Source of the DNA: Tanypteryx hageni
Taxonomy: Eukaryota > Arthropoda > Insecta > Odonata > Petaluridae
Length of the DNA stretch: 64,000 nucleotides
Assembly (NCBI GenBank): GCA_028673005.1
Contig: CM054116.1
Coordinates: 130,673,547-130,737,546, forward strand
Direction of reading: 5' to 3'
Below, one piece after another: positions 1-11,854 of this stretch; position 1 is the stretch's first letter; each line of letters begins with the position of its first letter. Both the position numbers and the translations under genes were made by a program. The notes beneath the pieces are model-generated. The model ran no database searches, was not told the DNA's origin, and was given only the letters and a program-made list of their open reading frames with translations.

Positions 1-5
1 AGATA

Positions 6-36
<31 letters not shown>
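1..36. repeat. (GA)n microsatellite
   Basis: The window opens inside an almost pure GA dinucleotide run interrupted by two GATA units. It continues past the left edge, so its full length is unknown. Confidence 0.9.
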
Positions 37-960
37 GCAGGTGTCGAAGCTCCTTCTCTCCCCTTCCTTTTCCCCTCCAACCCCTCCCATTCCCCTATTC
101 CTTCCTCTCTCCTCCTTCCCCATCTTTTCCCTCGAGACCTAACATCGTGTTTCGCCGAGGTGATAAATCTACTTTCCCGAGGAGTCGCTTCTTGTCGCGA
201 GGAACTCAATTTCCCTCGCCATGCGAAACAGCGGCGCGACGAATTACCATTCGCCCTTCTCGTCGCCCTCTCTCGCTCGCACTTTATCAGGGACGAAAAA
301 AAGAGCATCGCGTCCCGTTTCGGGAGCGGCGGGAGGGAAAGGATTTATCTCGCTCGTTATTCACCCATTTACTCCGGAATCGAGCAAAAAGCGTGTTGAG
401 CTGGTCCGCGAAGGGATTTTCTGGTTGAGAAGCGTTCTTCGACGATCAAGAGTCCCTTGCAAGATAACGAGGGTGAGATTAACGAGCGGTATATGCGAGG
501 AGTCGATTCTTCATGTTGATAAGGAGTCGCACGACGAATTAAAAGGGTCGGACATTCCCCGCACCTTCTTTTTACGACCCGAGTAACACTTTGCCTCTTG
601 CGTGGATTTGCCTTCCGGAAGACACGTCGACTATTACTGTCGAGGTCATTCGGGCTATTTGATTTGTTATTTCAACCCAAATATTTTCTGGTGTCACCAG
701 TTACGCCTCTCTTTCTCGCTCCTTCTACTTCTTCCATCTCTCTCTCTCCCTCCCTCCAAGCACCTCTATCACTCTTGCGGTTGCCTTCCTTGCTCCCCTC
801 ACCCTTACGAACCTTTCGCTTCCTCATCCCTTCTGTTTTCACGCCAATTTAAAGCGAGTCCCTCCTACTTATGTTATCGCTTCTTCTCCCTTCCTCTCTT
901 CTTGATCCCATGTTTTATCTACATTATATTATACAAGGGGAAACCGCGTTTGGTTTAGAT
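37..960. other. GC-richer, CT-rich island without a recognisable gene
   Basis: The first ~900 bases are richer in G+C and CpG than the DNA that follows and contain long pyrimidine runs (60-125, 700-800). Several overlapping frames stay open for 80-120 codons, but their products are serine/arginine/proline-rich low-complexity strings that follow the base composition, and some start at GTG. No domain is visible. It could be a promoter or 5' UTR island, but no downstream exon could be tied to it. Confidence 0.5.
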
Positions 961-1509
961 ATACGCAAGCTGTTACCATAGTGTCAAATAGACTGCGTTT
1001 ATATGCAGCACAGGTTATGCTTCCAAGCGTAACAATTAATGAATATTAGAAGCTACTGTTTTTATTGTTGTAATTTTTTGAAACAACAATATAAAGTGTT
1101 TTATAAATCGCCGCCATAGGTCAAAATAACTGAATATATTCCATGGAATAATTCTTAAATTAACGCCAAATTAATCGAACGTCGACGACGAAGAAGAAGT
1201 GAACGTGAACGTAAAAGAACGTCGAGAGAGCTACATCGCCATGAAATTAGAAATTTCGAGAACAAAATTGCCATCTGCGTCCTAGAATTTTCAGGGCTAC
1301 TGTCGCTGGATCTGCAACTGCAGTTGTGCCCGCAAGACATTTTCTTGTTGAACAAAACGTAAAATTAAAAACTGCGAAAAAGCAGAAAAGAATTCTGCGT
1401 GTGTGTGTGTTGAATGGCGAATCAGCCTCATGGGCTATTATCGCCATACCCTTACCGTAATGAATCATTCATTTATGCGGCATATCAAAGTTCCACACGA
1501 CACAAATTT
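961..1509. other. AT-rich non-coding stretch
   Basis: Ordinary AT-rich sequence with a short (GT)n run near 1400-1411. The two minus-strand frames here are short, unrecognised and serine/arginine rich. I see nothing else. Confidence 0.5.
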
Positions 1510-1700
1510 TTTTTGGATGAGACAAAATACAATAAAATAAAACTATCCCCATGTCTCATCTATGACACAAATAAATAAATAATAAATTCATAAAAACCAG
1601 ATTGAGAGAGACTGTAAAAGGGCCTCTCACAATCTGTGAAATAAAAGGTCAGCGAGGCTGTATAAGGGTCTCCCGACAATAATAAAATAAATAAAATTAA
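1510..1700. repeat. Degenerate tandem repeat with hairpin arms
   Basis: Two consecutive blocks share the order GAGRCTGTAWAAGGGYCTC, then an AATAAAA-type spacer (about 1605-1645 and 1650-1692). Each block can fold, because GAGAG-type and CTCTC-type arms flank the core. Just upstream, GGATGAGACA (1515-1524) faces TGTCTCATC (1552-1560). The alternating TAAATAAATAAT tracts look like a retroposon tail read on the minus strand. The family is not identified. Confidence 0.45.
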
Positions 1701-3885
1701 AACAAGGATGTGAAATGACCTGTTATGGTCGCTAAAATCTTATACTTATATAAAATAGATAGGAGAGTTATGCACGGGCTACATCCTATCATAATTAAAA
1801 TCATTTTAAAACAATTTTGTAAAACTATATAAAAGATAAAATTCTGGACTCTTTCAGAAATGAGATGGTTCTATTTACCAATTGCAGATCATCTCCCAGA
1901 GCAACAGAAAGGTTCATAGGTAGATGCACCTTTTCTCTCTCGTTTCTGAATTAAATTCTGCCTTGACCGGGAATGTCAAATGGTAGTTAGTGCATTTCAT
2001 GCAAATATGATTGAGGTGGAAGTCATTACTAGTTCTTTGGCAGGAATCGTGCGCTTTCTTACATGCATCACACCAGACACGTCAAATGTCCGATCCATCC
2101 CTTTTAATAAGTATCGCATACAACACCCAATCAGACTGTCATCTGTCATGAAAATCAGTAAATTATAAGACCAACCTTAGGCAAAACCGATATTTTCTAG
2201 AGAACTCTTGCTTTACACATGAAAAGTTATATGTCGGTTTTTCAAGAGCTAAAAAAATCTTTAAAATATGAAATAATAGAAGATTCAACATTGTCACAAA
2301 TATTATCGTACATATAGATTTTTTAAAATTAAGTAATACAGAAAATGAAATAGGCCCATAGTATTCTAACTAATCTTCAAATTCGGATCCATCTTCTCCA
2401 TTGGTCATTTTCCGTATCTTGTACCATCACTTGTTCTCACTATCGCTTTGAAAATGAATGGAATCGTTTTTTCCTCTATTCTCTCATATATTTTTGTCTT
2501 AGTATCATGGCGGTCATCCCTAAGAAGTATATTTACTCTATTCGCTGCTTTATTGGCTCGTGTTATTTATTTATTATTTTAATTCTAAATGACATTTTTC
2601 TATTTTTCGTCAATAAATTTTAAACTATTCCAATTCTGCCGTTGTTTAATATGCTGTGTTTAATAACAAAAATCATCTTTTAAATTGATATTTACATCTG
2701 AATATGATCCTTTTTCTCCACGTATTGGTATAAATCTTCAAAGTATTTAAAGCGTATCTTTATTTCATGTATCTTACCGATTATTCACAAATATTCCGAG
2801 ATTCACAGCAGAGTTTTTTCGGTGATTTTGGTATGCTGCGTATTTCCGAGATAACTCTCAACCTTTGTGAAATCTCCCGATTAAAATCCAGAGATTTTTC
2901 TCTTTAAAGAATAATATCCATATTTTTATGTGATACACACCAAAAATTACTATGCTATGCGAAGTTCATTTACTTCTCATATCATTCCCGTTTCGCTAAG
3001 CGAATTCATCCGTATAAATCTGCGAAATTACTGAAATATTATCGATATATTTCAAAAATCCTGTAATGCTCCGCCATCCATTTTTTACAGCTCAATTTGT
3101 TTAGCCGTATCTGTTTTTGGCTCTCCGCATTATTCGCTATTTTTGGCAATATGCGGCAATTTTTTATTTTCAATGGCATTACTCTTCGGGTTATTGCAGA
3201 ACAAAAGCTTCCGCAATGTTTACCTACAAAATGCGAGTTCATGGACAAATTTCAGTTTAATAACAAAGGATAATACTTTACATTCTTCTTGTCTTTCCAG
3301 TTCGTTGGATCCACCGTTAATTTATTAGTTCTGTTTATAGGTCGTTTTTAATATTAACACTTTGAATTTCATCAAAGCTTCCTAAAAATATGTAGTAAAA
3401 TATCAAACTAAAAGGGAGGTCGAATTCTCATACAAATTAATTTAACTCACCGTCCCATGCATAATTTTTAAAGCGTTATTTTTATTTATTGATTTTTAAT
3501 TGATTAAAAAGTAATTAGTTGATTAATCAGAGAAATATTCTACGACATAACTGTAATAGTATTGCGTAACGATTTCGATTAGACATTGTATTAGATGTAC
3601 CGACGTGTTTCGAATATAGTTACATTTACGAGATTCCTGGACCATTCTTACTGTGGCGACATGAATGTATGCGCATAGCTTACGCATCTACTTATTTGAA
3701 ACAGCTCCTTTACTCCTGCGCCAACTGCTAACAAGAATGACGTCACGGATCGTCTGTCGCTAGTGACTATGGATCGACACCATCAACACCCATCCGCGAA
3801 AGAAAACGTCAAAAACAATTTGCTCGGTGTCCCCTATTCCCTCTTAAATCGTCCTTTTCGGATATAACCCTGCAGTTCTCTTCCT
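1701..3885. other. AT-rich non-coding stretch
   Basis: About 2.2 kb of AT-rich sequence with no credible coding frame. The only frames (1980-2168, 3039-3248 minus, 3143-3328) encode 60-70 residues without domains. No terminal repeats or tRNA-like boxes were seen. Confidence 0.5.
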
Positions 3886-4520
3886 TTCCGGGTCTATGGA
3901 ACCGATATCTGCGCGCATGTCGACCACTCGATTGCGATGCGACAGCGGTGGAAATCAAAACTAAAGAGCTCTCGAGGGACAGATGATGCGTTAGCGGGGA
4001 GTGAAAATGAAAGGACTAAGAAGAAAGGAACGTGTGTATGAAGAGGGGGAAAAGAAAGGGGAGAGGGAGTGGAGGAGGCGAAGGAGGGAGTCACGGCGTG
4101 TGTGAGGGGATATAATGGTGTGAAGTGGATGGGAATCTCCGGAGTGAGACGAGGTTGGAAGAGAAGGTCGTAGAGAGGAGGGAGAGAAAGAGGGGAGGGG
4201 GAAGAGAGGAGGAGAGGGGAGGGGAGAAGGAGAGAGAGGAGGGAGAGAGTTATTGGTCCACCGGTCACGGATTCTATCTTCGGGAGGCGGGAAGAATTCC
4301 TCGTGGGTTCGCAGGAGCGTAGAATTAAGGGGATGTGTCGCTCCCCCGCTGCCCCCTCCTGCCCCTTTTACTTGACGGCCAATCTCTTGACCCTCCGTCC
4401 GCCCTCCTCCCTCGCAAAGGAGCCGCAGGTCAAAGGGCAACTGTGGGAATGGAGGCGGAAGGCTAAAATGGAAGATGTGCACGTAATGGGTTTACAAGTG
4501 CGAGAGTAAGAACCGGAGAG
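3886..4520. other. GA-rich island with purine tract
   Basis: From about 3990 to 4260 the plus strand is nearly all purine (repeated GAGGGG, GGAGAG), with several runs of three or more G that could form a quadruplex or triplex. It turns pyrimidine-rich around 4340-4420. Frames in it give glutamate/arginine/glycine or proline/serine low-complexity strings only. Confidence 0.5.
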
Positions 4521-7500
4521 TGGAGAGGCGGAGAGCAATCAATAGCAGTTATTCTTAAGTGGCGTTTATTAGCAGAGCTTCACAAATAAAAGTCCTATTT
4601 ATGGTAGTAAGCAGCTATTGGACGCGAAAATAAACACGGCAAATGCTTATAGATGGAGTTGATTTTCTATGGTTAAAATGGCTCTAGTTAAACGCAAAAA
4701 TATTACATAATTTAAAAGTTTGCTAATCACAACAATAGCCTCGGATTCGACACTTTTAAGAGTATTTAGTATAGTTGTAGGTTGCGTTGGTAAGAAAGGA
4801 TATGATTAGCTTGTATTGGACCGTGCCATGGATATTCTCACGAGATACGTTTTTAAAACATTAAGCGATTTTCAAAAGACCGTTTTTTGGCCTCCGTTTT
4901 CTCTCATAACTCCCTTCAAAGCGATTGATGGCATTCAGGATGTCAAAATATTTATTAGCTTAATGCCTTGACAAATCAGGTTTCCATCATGCTAATATTC
5001 TAAATTAAAAAAAAAATGCAAACTCTTTTTGAAGGGCTTAAGATTAAAAAATCATTCATAGGATGGGAATCAACGGATTTTGATGATTGGTGAGTAGAAT
5101 CATAAACATTGGTGCATCATCCTCAACCCGTTTCAGTAGATTCGTTCGGGTTAAAAAAATTACAAGGTTCAGAACATTTTTGGAGAGGCCAGTGCAAGGG
5201 GTGATAAATACACCAGCCGCAGAAGTCTTGATGTGGTTTGATCTCAGAAGGTCGCCTTTTCCCACAGAAGAGGAGAAAGTCTACTGCGCAGAGAAAATTT
5301 CAGTCTCCCGGAGCTCTCTCGCATGTTTTGAAAAGCGTTCCGCGAATTCTGAAGAACGTTGGCACTATTGGTGGAAATATTACGGAGGTGATTTTTTCTT
5401 AATTTTGTCGCTACATTTTCGAGATAAAATGTATCAAGAGGAATAGCTGCGCTGATATCGTCCAAGACTCCTAATATAATAATTTGCGAGCAAAATGAAA
5501 AAATTCCCAAGAATACATAAATCTCAAGAGGAGGATTAAGCCATCGCAGATGATGTTCTTCGAGATCTATTCCGTTGAGTACATTTCTCACAGACCTTCC
5601 AATTTTCACCTCTTTCAATTAGAATGCCTCATTCCATGATGGCTCAGCGACTGTGCAAAATTTTATACTTGTCATTTCGGCAGTATTGATTTTATAAATC
5701 TTATTGTCTAAAAGAAAAATTAATTTATTTTTGCTGATATTTGATTTAGTGAAAAGGAATGAATGATAACTGCAACATATTTGATGCAAATGGCGCCTGC
5801 AGGTCTACAGTAATGCAACAAATTAGGTGGGAATTTATTGACAGTGTTATAATATAGGAAGACAATGATTTATTTAATCACCAGTCCTATTGTTTAAAAA
5901 ATCCGCCCGGCTAGTAGAAGACCCGGATTCAGTTCACGGTCAAGGAAGAATTTTTCTACAGCTTTTTCTGTAATCTTCATTACCAGTCTTATTGAATATA
6001 TATTTAGGTATAGAAAAGTAATAATGGAAAATAAAACCATACATAAATGTCTAAAAATAAGAGAGCGCATTACTGAATCATTAATTCTAGGAAAGAAAAC
6101 ATTATCTGGAAAAGGAAGAAAGATTTACTCCAGAAATTGATTTATTGGTTGGTGATAACAGCAAGAAAGTATGGTATGAAAATAAATGAACCATCGACAT
6201 TTATGAGATTGTGGTGAAATGAAAGCCTGAATATAAGGATTTTCGAAAGGAGATGGGAATATATTGCATTTATTTTTTCCGTATTTCTTTACCATTCATT
6301 CTCCCACAACCAACTTTCCCCTTCCCCCAGTCGACTTCTTTGTGTTCACTGCCACTAGTTCAATTAATGATATTGTTCAGCGGCCAAATTACACCTCCGA
6401 AGAACCAACTACTAATAACTGTCAACATCGAAATTCCTCTTAAACCCACTAACTTCCCTTTCTCTCTAAAACTGCTCTCTTCCTGTAATTTGCTGATGTA
6501 TTCCCAAATTCAATATCTCGACGGTCTAGTGATAATTGTTAAACTTGTAGCAGTAAACTGAATGTAAATTTTGCTTATCTATTTTATTTCTAATTATAAA
6601 GACTTTACATGGTCACGCCTAACTTATTTGAATTTAAAGTAGTAGTAATATGTTACTGCTAATATGAGAAGCTGACTATTATAGACAAATCAAGATTAAC
6701 CGTTGATTTCCGAAATAAAAATCTTAAAATACATCTTTCGGTAATTATTAGGTAAATGTGCACATTAGTCATACAGGTCCTGCTACCGTTAAATACATAG
6801 ACATTCTGGAATAAAAAAATAGCAGCATTAAACAGCAAAAGGTTTTTATTGGCACAGACGGATGATATGAGAACTTTTCGTATTTTTACGATTAATATTG
6901 GTAGAGTGAAGCTGAAGAGTTGTCTAATTAGGCACCTTTAATGACTGCCTATAGAAATTTATAAGCTAATTTACAAGTGCAAATTACAAAAACTACTAGA
7001 TCCAGGCTTCCCAGAATCTTTAATTGGTGTGACTTCCAATAATTACCATATTTTGAACAATTTAATATAACAGGTTTCGCTTAGGGCACCGAGCAAATTT
7101 CGTAATTATCAGGCACTAGTGATGACATACTTATACATCGATGAAAAGATTAAAGAGGCATAGAAAGTAAGAAAGTATACGTGTGACATTATTTAGCTAA
7201 GGTTTCTGAAGAAATTGAACGAAAGAAATTAAATAAACACGATAAGTGGATGGAATATATTCTGAAAAGCGAGAGAACATAAAAGGCTGAGGAAGGACTC
7301 GTGAAAAGGAGGCAACGATGATGCAAGAGCATATAGGGAATCCGCAGAGCAGAAAAGAAGGGTCCAATTATAAAGAGATGAAAGGATGTTTATTGGAATT
7401 TCTATTTTTTCCATTGATGCACAAAAATTTTCATCAAAAATAATTAAATCAAATTAGAGGCAGCTTTATCCAATTGGTGTTGCTAGGAAGTAAAATATCA

Positions 7501-8255
7501 TTTTCAAATTATATTTGACCAATGGCTCGATTGATAATAATTCCAAATAAATACCTAAAAGAAGCGCGATACGATTGAAGTGAGTAGCACACAAAAATGC
7601 AAATTCTTATACACTGACTATTTCAACTCAAAATAAGGAAAATGTTTGAGACGACTAGTGGTATAATATCGACGTTAAAAAATAATTGAAACGGCGACAA
7701 GTACGCTGGACGTAAGAATAGCGATTTATTTTTTGCAGTAGGTTTATCTCTTCCTTTGCCGATTTTTTTAATCAGACAAAGGCTAATTACTAGCCTACAT
7801 TTTGTTTTTATCGCCGATACTTATGCAATTTATTAAAAACTATATTTTCGGTCCATTAATATCTAATATGCTTATAGTCACTAAGCGCGCGTCTTTAAAA
7901 ATAGCACTTATTCAATCTATGGCAAGATATCTTTACGTGTAGCTACAAGAAATCTGTCGGAGTACACTGGTGCTCGTGATCTTGTGAAACAATTTCAATT
8001 TATATCCATTTCGTGAAAACGGAAAATGCATCCTTTCCTGCAATTAGTTAATAGAGAGAATGGAATGGGTTTGGGACGGGCGCGAGGGAGGAATGAGGGC
8101 TGTGGCCTCAGAGGCGAACTTGCGGCTTTAACCCAGGATAGGTAATTATTTTCAGTTTTCTGTAGTAGAGAAGAAGACGAGGAAGAACGGCTCTGCCGCC
8201 AGGATTTGTTCTCCTGCCTCCGGAAGCCCTTCGGGTGCACTAGATTCCGAAGGGC
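4521..8255. other. AT-rich non-coding stretch
   Basis: About 3.7 kb with little structure. Complementary frames at 5087-5446 (+) and 5244-5618 (-, TTG start) are the longest, and neither has a recognisable domain. A tRNA-like retroposon fragment lies at 5901-5975. The rest shows no gene, RNA or element boundary that I can support. Confidence 0.45.
5901..5975 (+). repeat. Probable tRNA-derived SINE fragment
   Basis: The order GCCCGGCTAGTAGAAGACCC, then GGATTCAGTTCAC, then GGTCAAGGAAG resembles the end of a tRNA-like head with a damaged B box (GGTTCRANTCC type) followed by an A/T-rich body. No A box, tail or target duplication could be placed, so this is only a likely decayed fragment. Confidence 0.3.
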
Positions 8256-8600
8256 CTCAAACTAAATCTTCCAACGCTTGCCTACACCCTCGAACCCTCC
8301 CTCTTTCTCCCTCCCTCTCCATCCTCCTCCTCTTTCTCCCTTTGCTGATAATTGTGTCGTGTGTAGGAGAGCGTGGAGCGAGCAAAGGGAATGGGTTTAA
8401 GGATGGGAAATAGACATGGGAAAGGGAGGTGGATAATGATAGCGTAGCAGTGGGGGAGGGTAGGAGGGGCTGACTATGGGAGGGTGGAATAGGAGAGGGG
8501 AGGGTAGAATAGGAGAGGGAAGGGGTGGGAGGAAATGGGAAAGTTGGAAGGGGTGATACTCGTTGGGTGACAGTGTCAGTAAAAGAGTGGAGTTTTAATA
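8256..8600. other. GA/CT-rich island with 20-bp tandem pair
   Basis: Pyrimidine-rich to 8340, then purine-rich to 8560. It includes a 20-bp unit repeated twice with one change (8478-8497 and 8498-8517). The 133-codon minus-strand frame is serine/proline low complexity and is not a credible gene. Confidence 0.5.
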
Positions 8601-8749
8601 AGGTATGCTGATCGCCATGAGATGTTGGTATAAATATACTTTCCGTGGAAAACTTCAATGCGTTTGAATGATGGTTATATTATTAAGGATATTCCATGCA
8701 TCACTCTGACATCTTCAGTTCTTCTCCATCCTTCTACCCTTCCCTTACC

Positions 8750-8915
8750 GGCCTTGGTAAAGAGGTGGGTAGCGTGTCTGGCTCCCAATGTTAGGGTCGC
8801 GGGTTCGAATCCTGCCGAGGGCATGGCTGTATGTATTCGTCTTTGTTAACGTTATTACGCTCATTGCAAAAGGCCGTTAACGGCTGTTTATGAGCTAATA
8901 TAAAAAAATAAATCG
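8750..8915 (+). mobile_element. tRNA-derived SINE, copy 1
   Basis: A tRNA-like head runs 8750-8822. The acceptor arms GGCCTTG and CGAGGGC pair at six of seven positions. An A-box-like stretch (TGGGTAGCGTGTC) is followed by a perfect B box, GGTTCGAATCC, in a T-arm whose GCGGG stem faces CCTGC. A non-tRNA body follows, with the 12-base palindrome GCCGTTAACGGC (8873-8884) and an A-rich TAAAAAAATAAAT end. SINEs of this kind are transcribed by RNA polymerase III from the A and B boxes and moved by a partner LINE. A second copy of the head is at 44088. No clear target duplication was found. The body argues against a functional tRNA gene. Confidence 0.75.
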
Positions 8916-8919
8916 GTTA

Positions 8920-9545
8920 TCCTCTCTCCCTCTCCTCTTTTACTTCTCCCCCATTGTGTCTCCAGTTTTTCTCTTTTCCATTCACTCTCCCTCACCCACT
9001 TCTTGCGTCTTTAATTGGCGTGCTAAAAATAATGGAGTGCGCTAGATATCATAATGCATTGAGTACCTTAAGATATTCAGATATAGGACATTATTATTAT
9101 TAAAGCAGCTTGAGATGAATAAAATTACGACCGAATTATCTCAAGTTATTTTCTCTAGAAATATGGGATAAATTCCTATACTACTATAAATCTCAATTAA
9201 GTTGATTGCAATAAACAAATTATTATTCATTATACAAAGTTTTCTGTCTATATAGGTAGTATGTGATAAAGATTTTAGATATTTCTTTTACGTTTCTCTA
9301 TAGGATCATGTCTCACTGGAAGTGTCATAAATTTGCACCCTATAAAGCAACATATTTTAATGTATAAAAATTTATATCACACACACTAGTAAACAGCAAT
9401 ATGATTATTTGGCATTTCAAATTAAGCATAAATTAAAGTTAAAAAGTCACTCAAGGTTTTAAACCATGATAAATAAAAAAAATTACGGTAACCATCGAAA
9501 ATTAGTAATTGGCCAAGAATCTTACGAATGATAATCTCGTAAACA
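8920..9545. other. AT-rich non-coding stretch
   Basis: A short pyrimidine tract (8920-9000) is followed by AT-rich sequence. I see no gene, repeat or element end. Confidence 0.5.
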
Positions 9546-10660
9546 TTTGTGATTCCGTTTCTTTTTCTTCAAATCTCTAGCAATGTAATTCTCCGAACAA
9601 CAACTGACACGTGGAACTCCCCTTCCCTCATCCTCCCTCTCCTCTCCTCCCTCCCCTCCTTCTCTCCCCGCCCTATCCAACAATCGCACCCTCTACAGCA
9701 ACCAACGATCTTCCTTCCACTCATTCCATTCCCTTGGAAGCAACTTGATTGTAATTTCCTTGCCTCCACAATACTCTTTTGAAAACCGACGCATTCCGCA
9801 CATCTTTCCCAATGCACGTCGCAATGGTATTTCACGCCATCCATGTTCCTTAGAACCTCTGGAATCCTTATGCCCCCCACACACACCTTCCCTCAGATAA
9901 TTCTCTCCATTCCCCTCCACATTCGCTTACCTATTTCTCTCTCTCTCCTTCCTCCAACTCTCACGTTGCTCGCCCTCGCTCTCCTCTCCACATTACCTCC
10001 TCCTCTCACTCCCTTAATGCTCTCCCTCTTTCCTCGCCTCCTCTCGTGCTGCCACACCTTTAACTTCCTCCCTATCCCTCCTTCCCTTGCACGCACCTAC
10101 CTCCTTGTTCCCCGGATTCGGACTAATCTCTTTTCCTCTCTCTCTCTCCTCCCTCTCTGTTAAGAAATAGAGATGGAAACTCTGGAGACTAGAGGCCGTT
10201 CCCTCCGCGCTTTCTTTTCTCGCGATGGGCGAGAGGGGGCGTGGCCGCAGGGCTCCCCGTCGGCCGTAATTGCGGGATGGCATTACTCACGGTTAAGGGC
10301 GCGGAAGGGGGTGGCTTGGAGTCGTGGAGGGAGGGGGAGAGAGTGAAGGGGAAGGGGGTGTTGCCCTCGCTATTTAGGGTCGAGCTTAATGGGGGAGTCC
10401 CGTGGACCGGGTTCCATTCGGCTCAAGAACCTCAAATGTCTGGCAGGGTTCTGGTAGCAAGGGTTGTCCATCAGAATATGTGTTTAGTGCGGGAAAGAGG
10501 GGTTGGTGGTGGACAACAGGACGAGGGGTTTAGAGTTGTCCTGAGCGGCCTGAGTGAAGGGGCAGCAGGAGGATGCGAAGGAGGAAGAGAGGAAATTAGA
10601 GGGAGATGAGAGGGAATGGGCGGAGAATGAGAGTGGGAGTGGTATCGTTCTTTCAAAATG
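9546..10660. other. CT-rich then GA-rich GC island
   Basis: The plus strand is pyrimidine-rich from 9610 to 10160, then switches to purine-rich from 10220 to 10640. CpG is frequent around 10190-10290. Open frames of 70-120 codons exist on both strands over the same bases, which is expected from the composition, and none shows a domain. It may be a regulatory or UTR island; no exon is demonstrable. Confidence 0.5.
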
Positions 10661-11263
10661 GAAATAACTCCTTGTGAGACTAGTCGAGGACATCGTCAAT
10701 TAATACGAATTCACTTGGTACTTCAATTCAATGCCTGGGGGTTCGAAATTCTAGCCATTGTTTACGGGAACTTGGAGGCTAAGTTTTATGGTTTGACTTT
10801 TACTTATTCTTGAGGGATTAGTGGATGGATACTTTATTTTATTAGTAATTGTAAGGTATCAGTATATTATTAGTGCTAGCGAGAAACATGCTAATACCTG
10901 AGACTGCTAGACAAATATTTTAGCTACAAAAAAGCCATCTTCCACGAGATTGTAAATTACCTAAGTAATTTATTTGAATAAAACCAGACGAGGGTAATAA
11001 ATCATTTTTAGTTGCATTTCGTTTTAGAAGGAAAAAGCGGCTGCCGTGTGTTGTTTTCCCGCCTATAATAGCGCAGGACGTATAAGTGTACATATCGGTA
11101 TTTAGTATTTATATTAAAGATGAAGACGAAAATTCCGTACTAAGATCAAATTATATAATGAGGACTGCCTCTTGTTTGATTTTCTTGATAATGATTACTC
11201 CTACGATAAAAATGTATTTGAAAAGAAATTTTTTATTTATCTTTGTACTTCTAAAAATGTTAT
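10661..11263. other. AT-rich non-coding stretch
   Basis: AT-rich sequence leading up to the TTAA target site at 11264-11267. I see nothing supportable. Confidence 0.45.
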
Positions 11264-11267
11264 TTAA

Positions 11268-11850
11268 CTTTTAACTACTGACCACTCGTCTGTGAGACGA
11301 GTGCGTTTTTTGTAATCGCTGTTGTTCTCTATTATCTAATCTTAGAACCTCTTGCGTCCTAGTACCTTCAAATGGCTATTGATAGAGTATTTGTGTATAG
11401 CTTTCAGTGTTTTAAAACGATCAGTTGAGTGGCAGCAATCGTCAAAGTTGTTACATTTGTTTCGCAGACGACGCGTCGGTGACATTATTTTATCGATGTT
11501 TTTGTTTTCTTGTAATCTTTGTATCTAAAAATGTTTTTATATACCCTTAAAACGTAAAATTGCAATAAGTTTTGTATTTGTAAGATTTGATAAATTTTAT
11601 TAAAAAATACTGGATCAACTATTTTATTTCTTTTCTTGTGATACTGTTTACATATATTGCCAATTTAAATGGTTAGGCTTGGCCATATTTTTGCAAAAAA
11701 GGTACCTCTTTGGCAATTAGATTTTAAACAAAGGAAAATAGTTTTAGTGCTCTTAGAATGCTTTAGGTATCGCCGAGATATGTGGGTGAGAAGTCTGTTT
11801 GGCGAGGCATTGGTATTAGCGTGACATAACTAAGTGTCGGTAGTTAAGGG
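11268..11850. mobile_element. piggyBac-like non-autonomous element (MITE), 583 bp
   Basis: The element is flanked on both sides by TTAA (11264-11267 and 11851-11854), the target duplication of piggyBac transposons. Its ends are inverted repeats: left CTTTTAACTACTGAC, right (reverse complement) CCCTTAACTACCGAC, which agree at 12 of 15 positions, and the right end has the CCCTT start typical of piggyBac. Just inside the left end is a perfect 9-bp hairpin (11283-11303). The interior has no transposase frame, so it would have depended on an enzyme made elsewhere. The terminal and target-site pattern is visible; the family assignment is inference. Confidence 0.65.
11283..11303 (+). other. Perfect 9-bp hairpin near the left end of the piggyBac-like element
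   Basis: CACTCGTCT, loop GTG, AGACGAGTG, followed by CG and a run of six T. Subterminal hairpins or inverted motifs occur in piggyBac-type elements as transposase-binding or structural signals, and this one may be such a site. The T run also makes it resemble a terminator, but there is no transcript to assign. Confidence 0.55.
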
Positions 11851-11854
11851 TTAA

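Noticed and set aside
5244..5618. 124-codon minus-strand frame opposite a 119-codon plus frame
   Set aside because: Starts at TTG, has no domain, and the two strands are equally open, as expected by chance.
8750..8823. Genuine tRNA gene
   Set aside because: The acceptor and T arms pair, but the anticodon arm is unclear, a SINE-like body with an A-rich end follows, and a near copy exists at 44088.
11283..11309. Intrinsic (bacterial-type) terminator
   Set aside because: The hairpin plus T run looks like one, but it sits just inside a transposon end in a eukaryotic genome with no transcript upstream.
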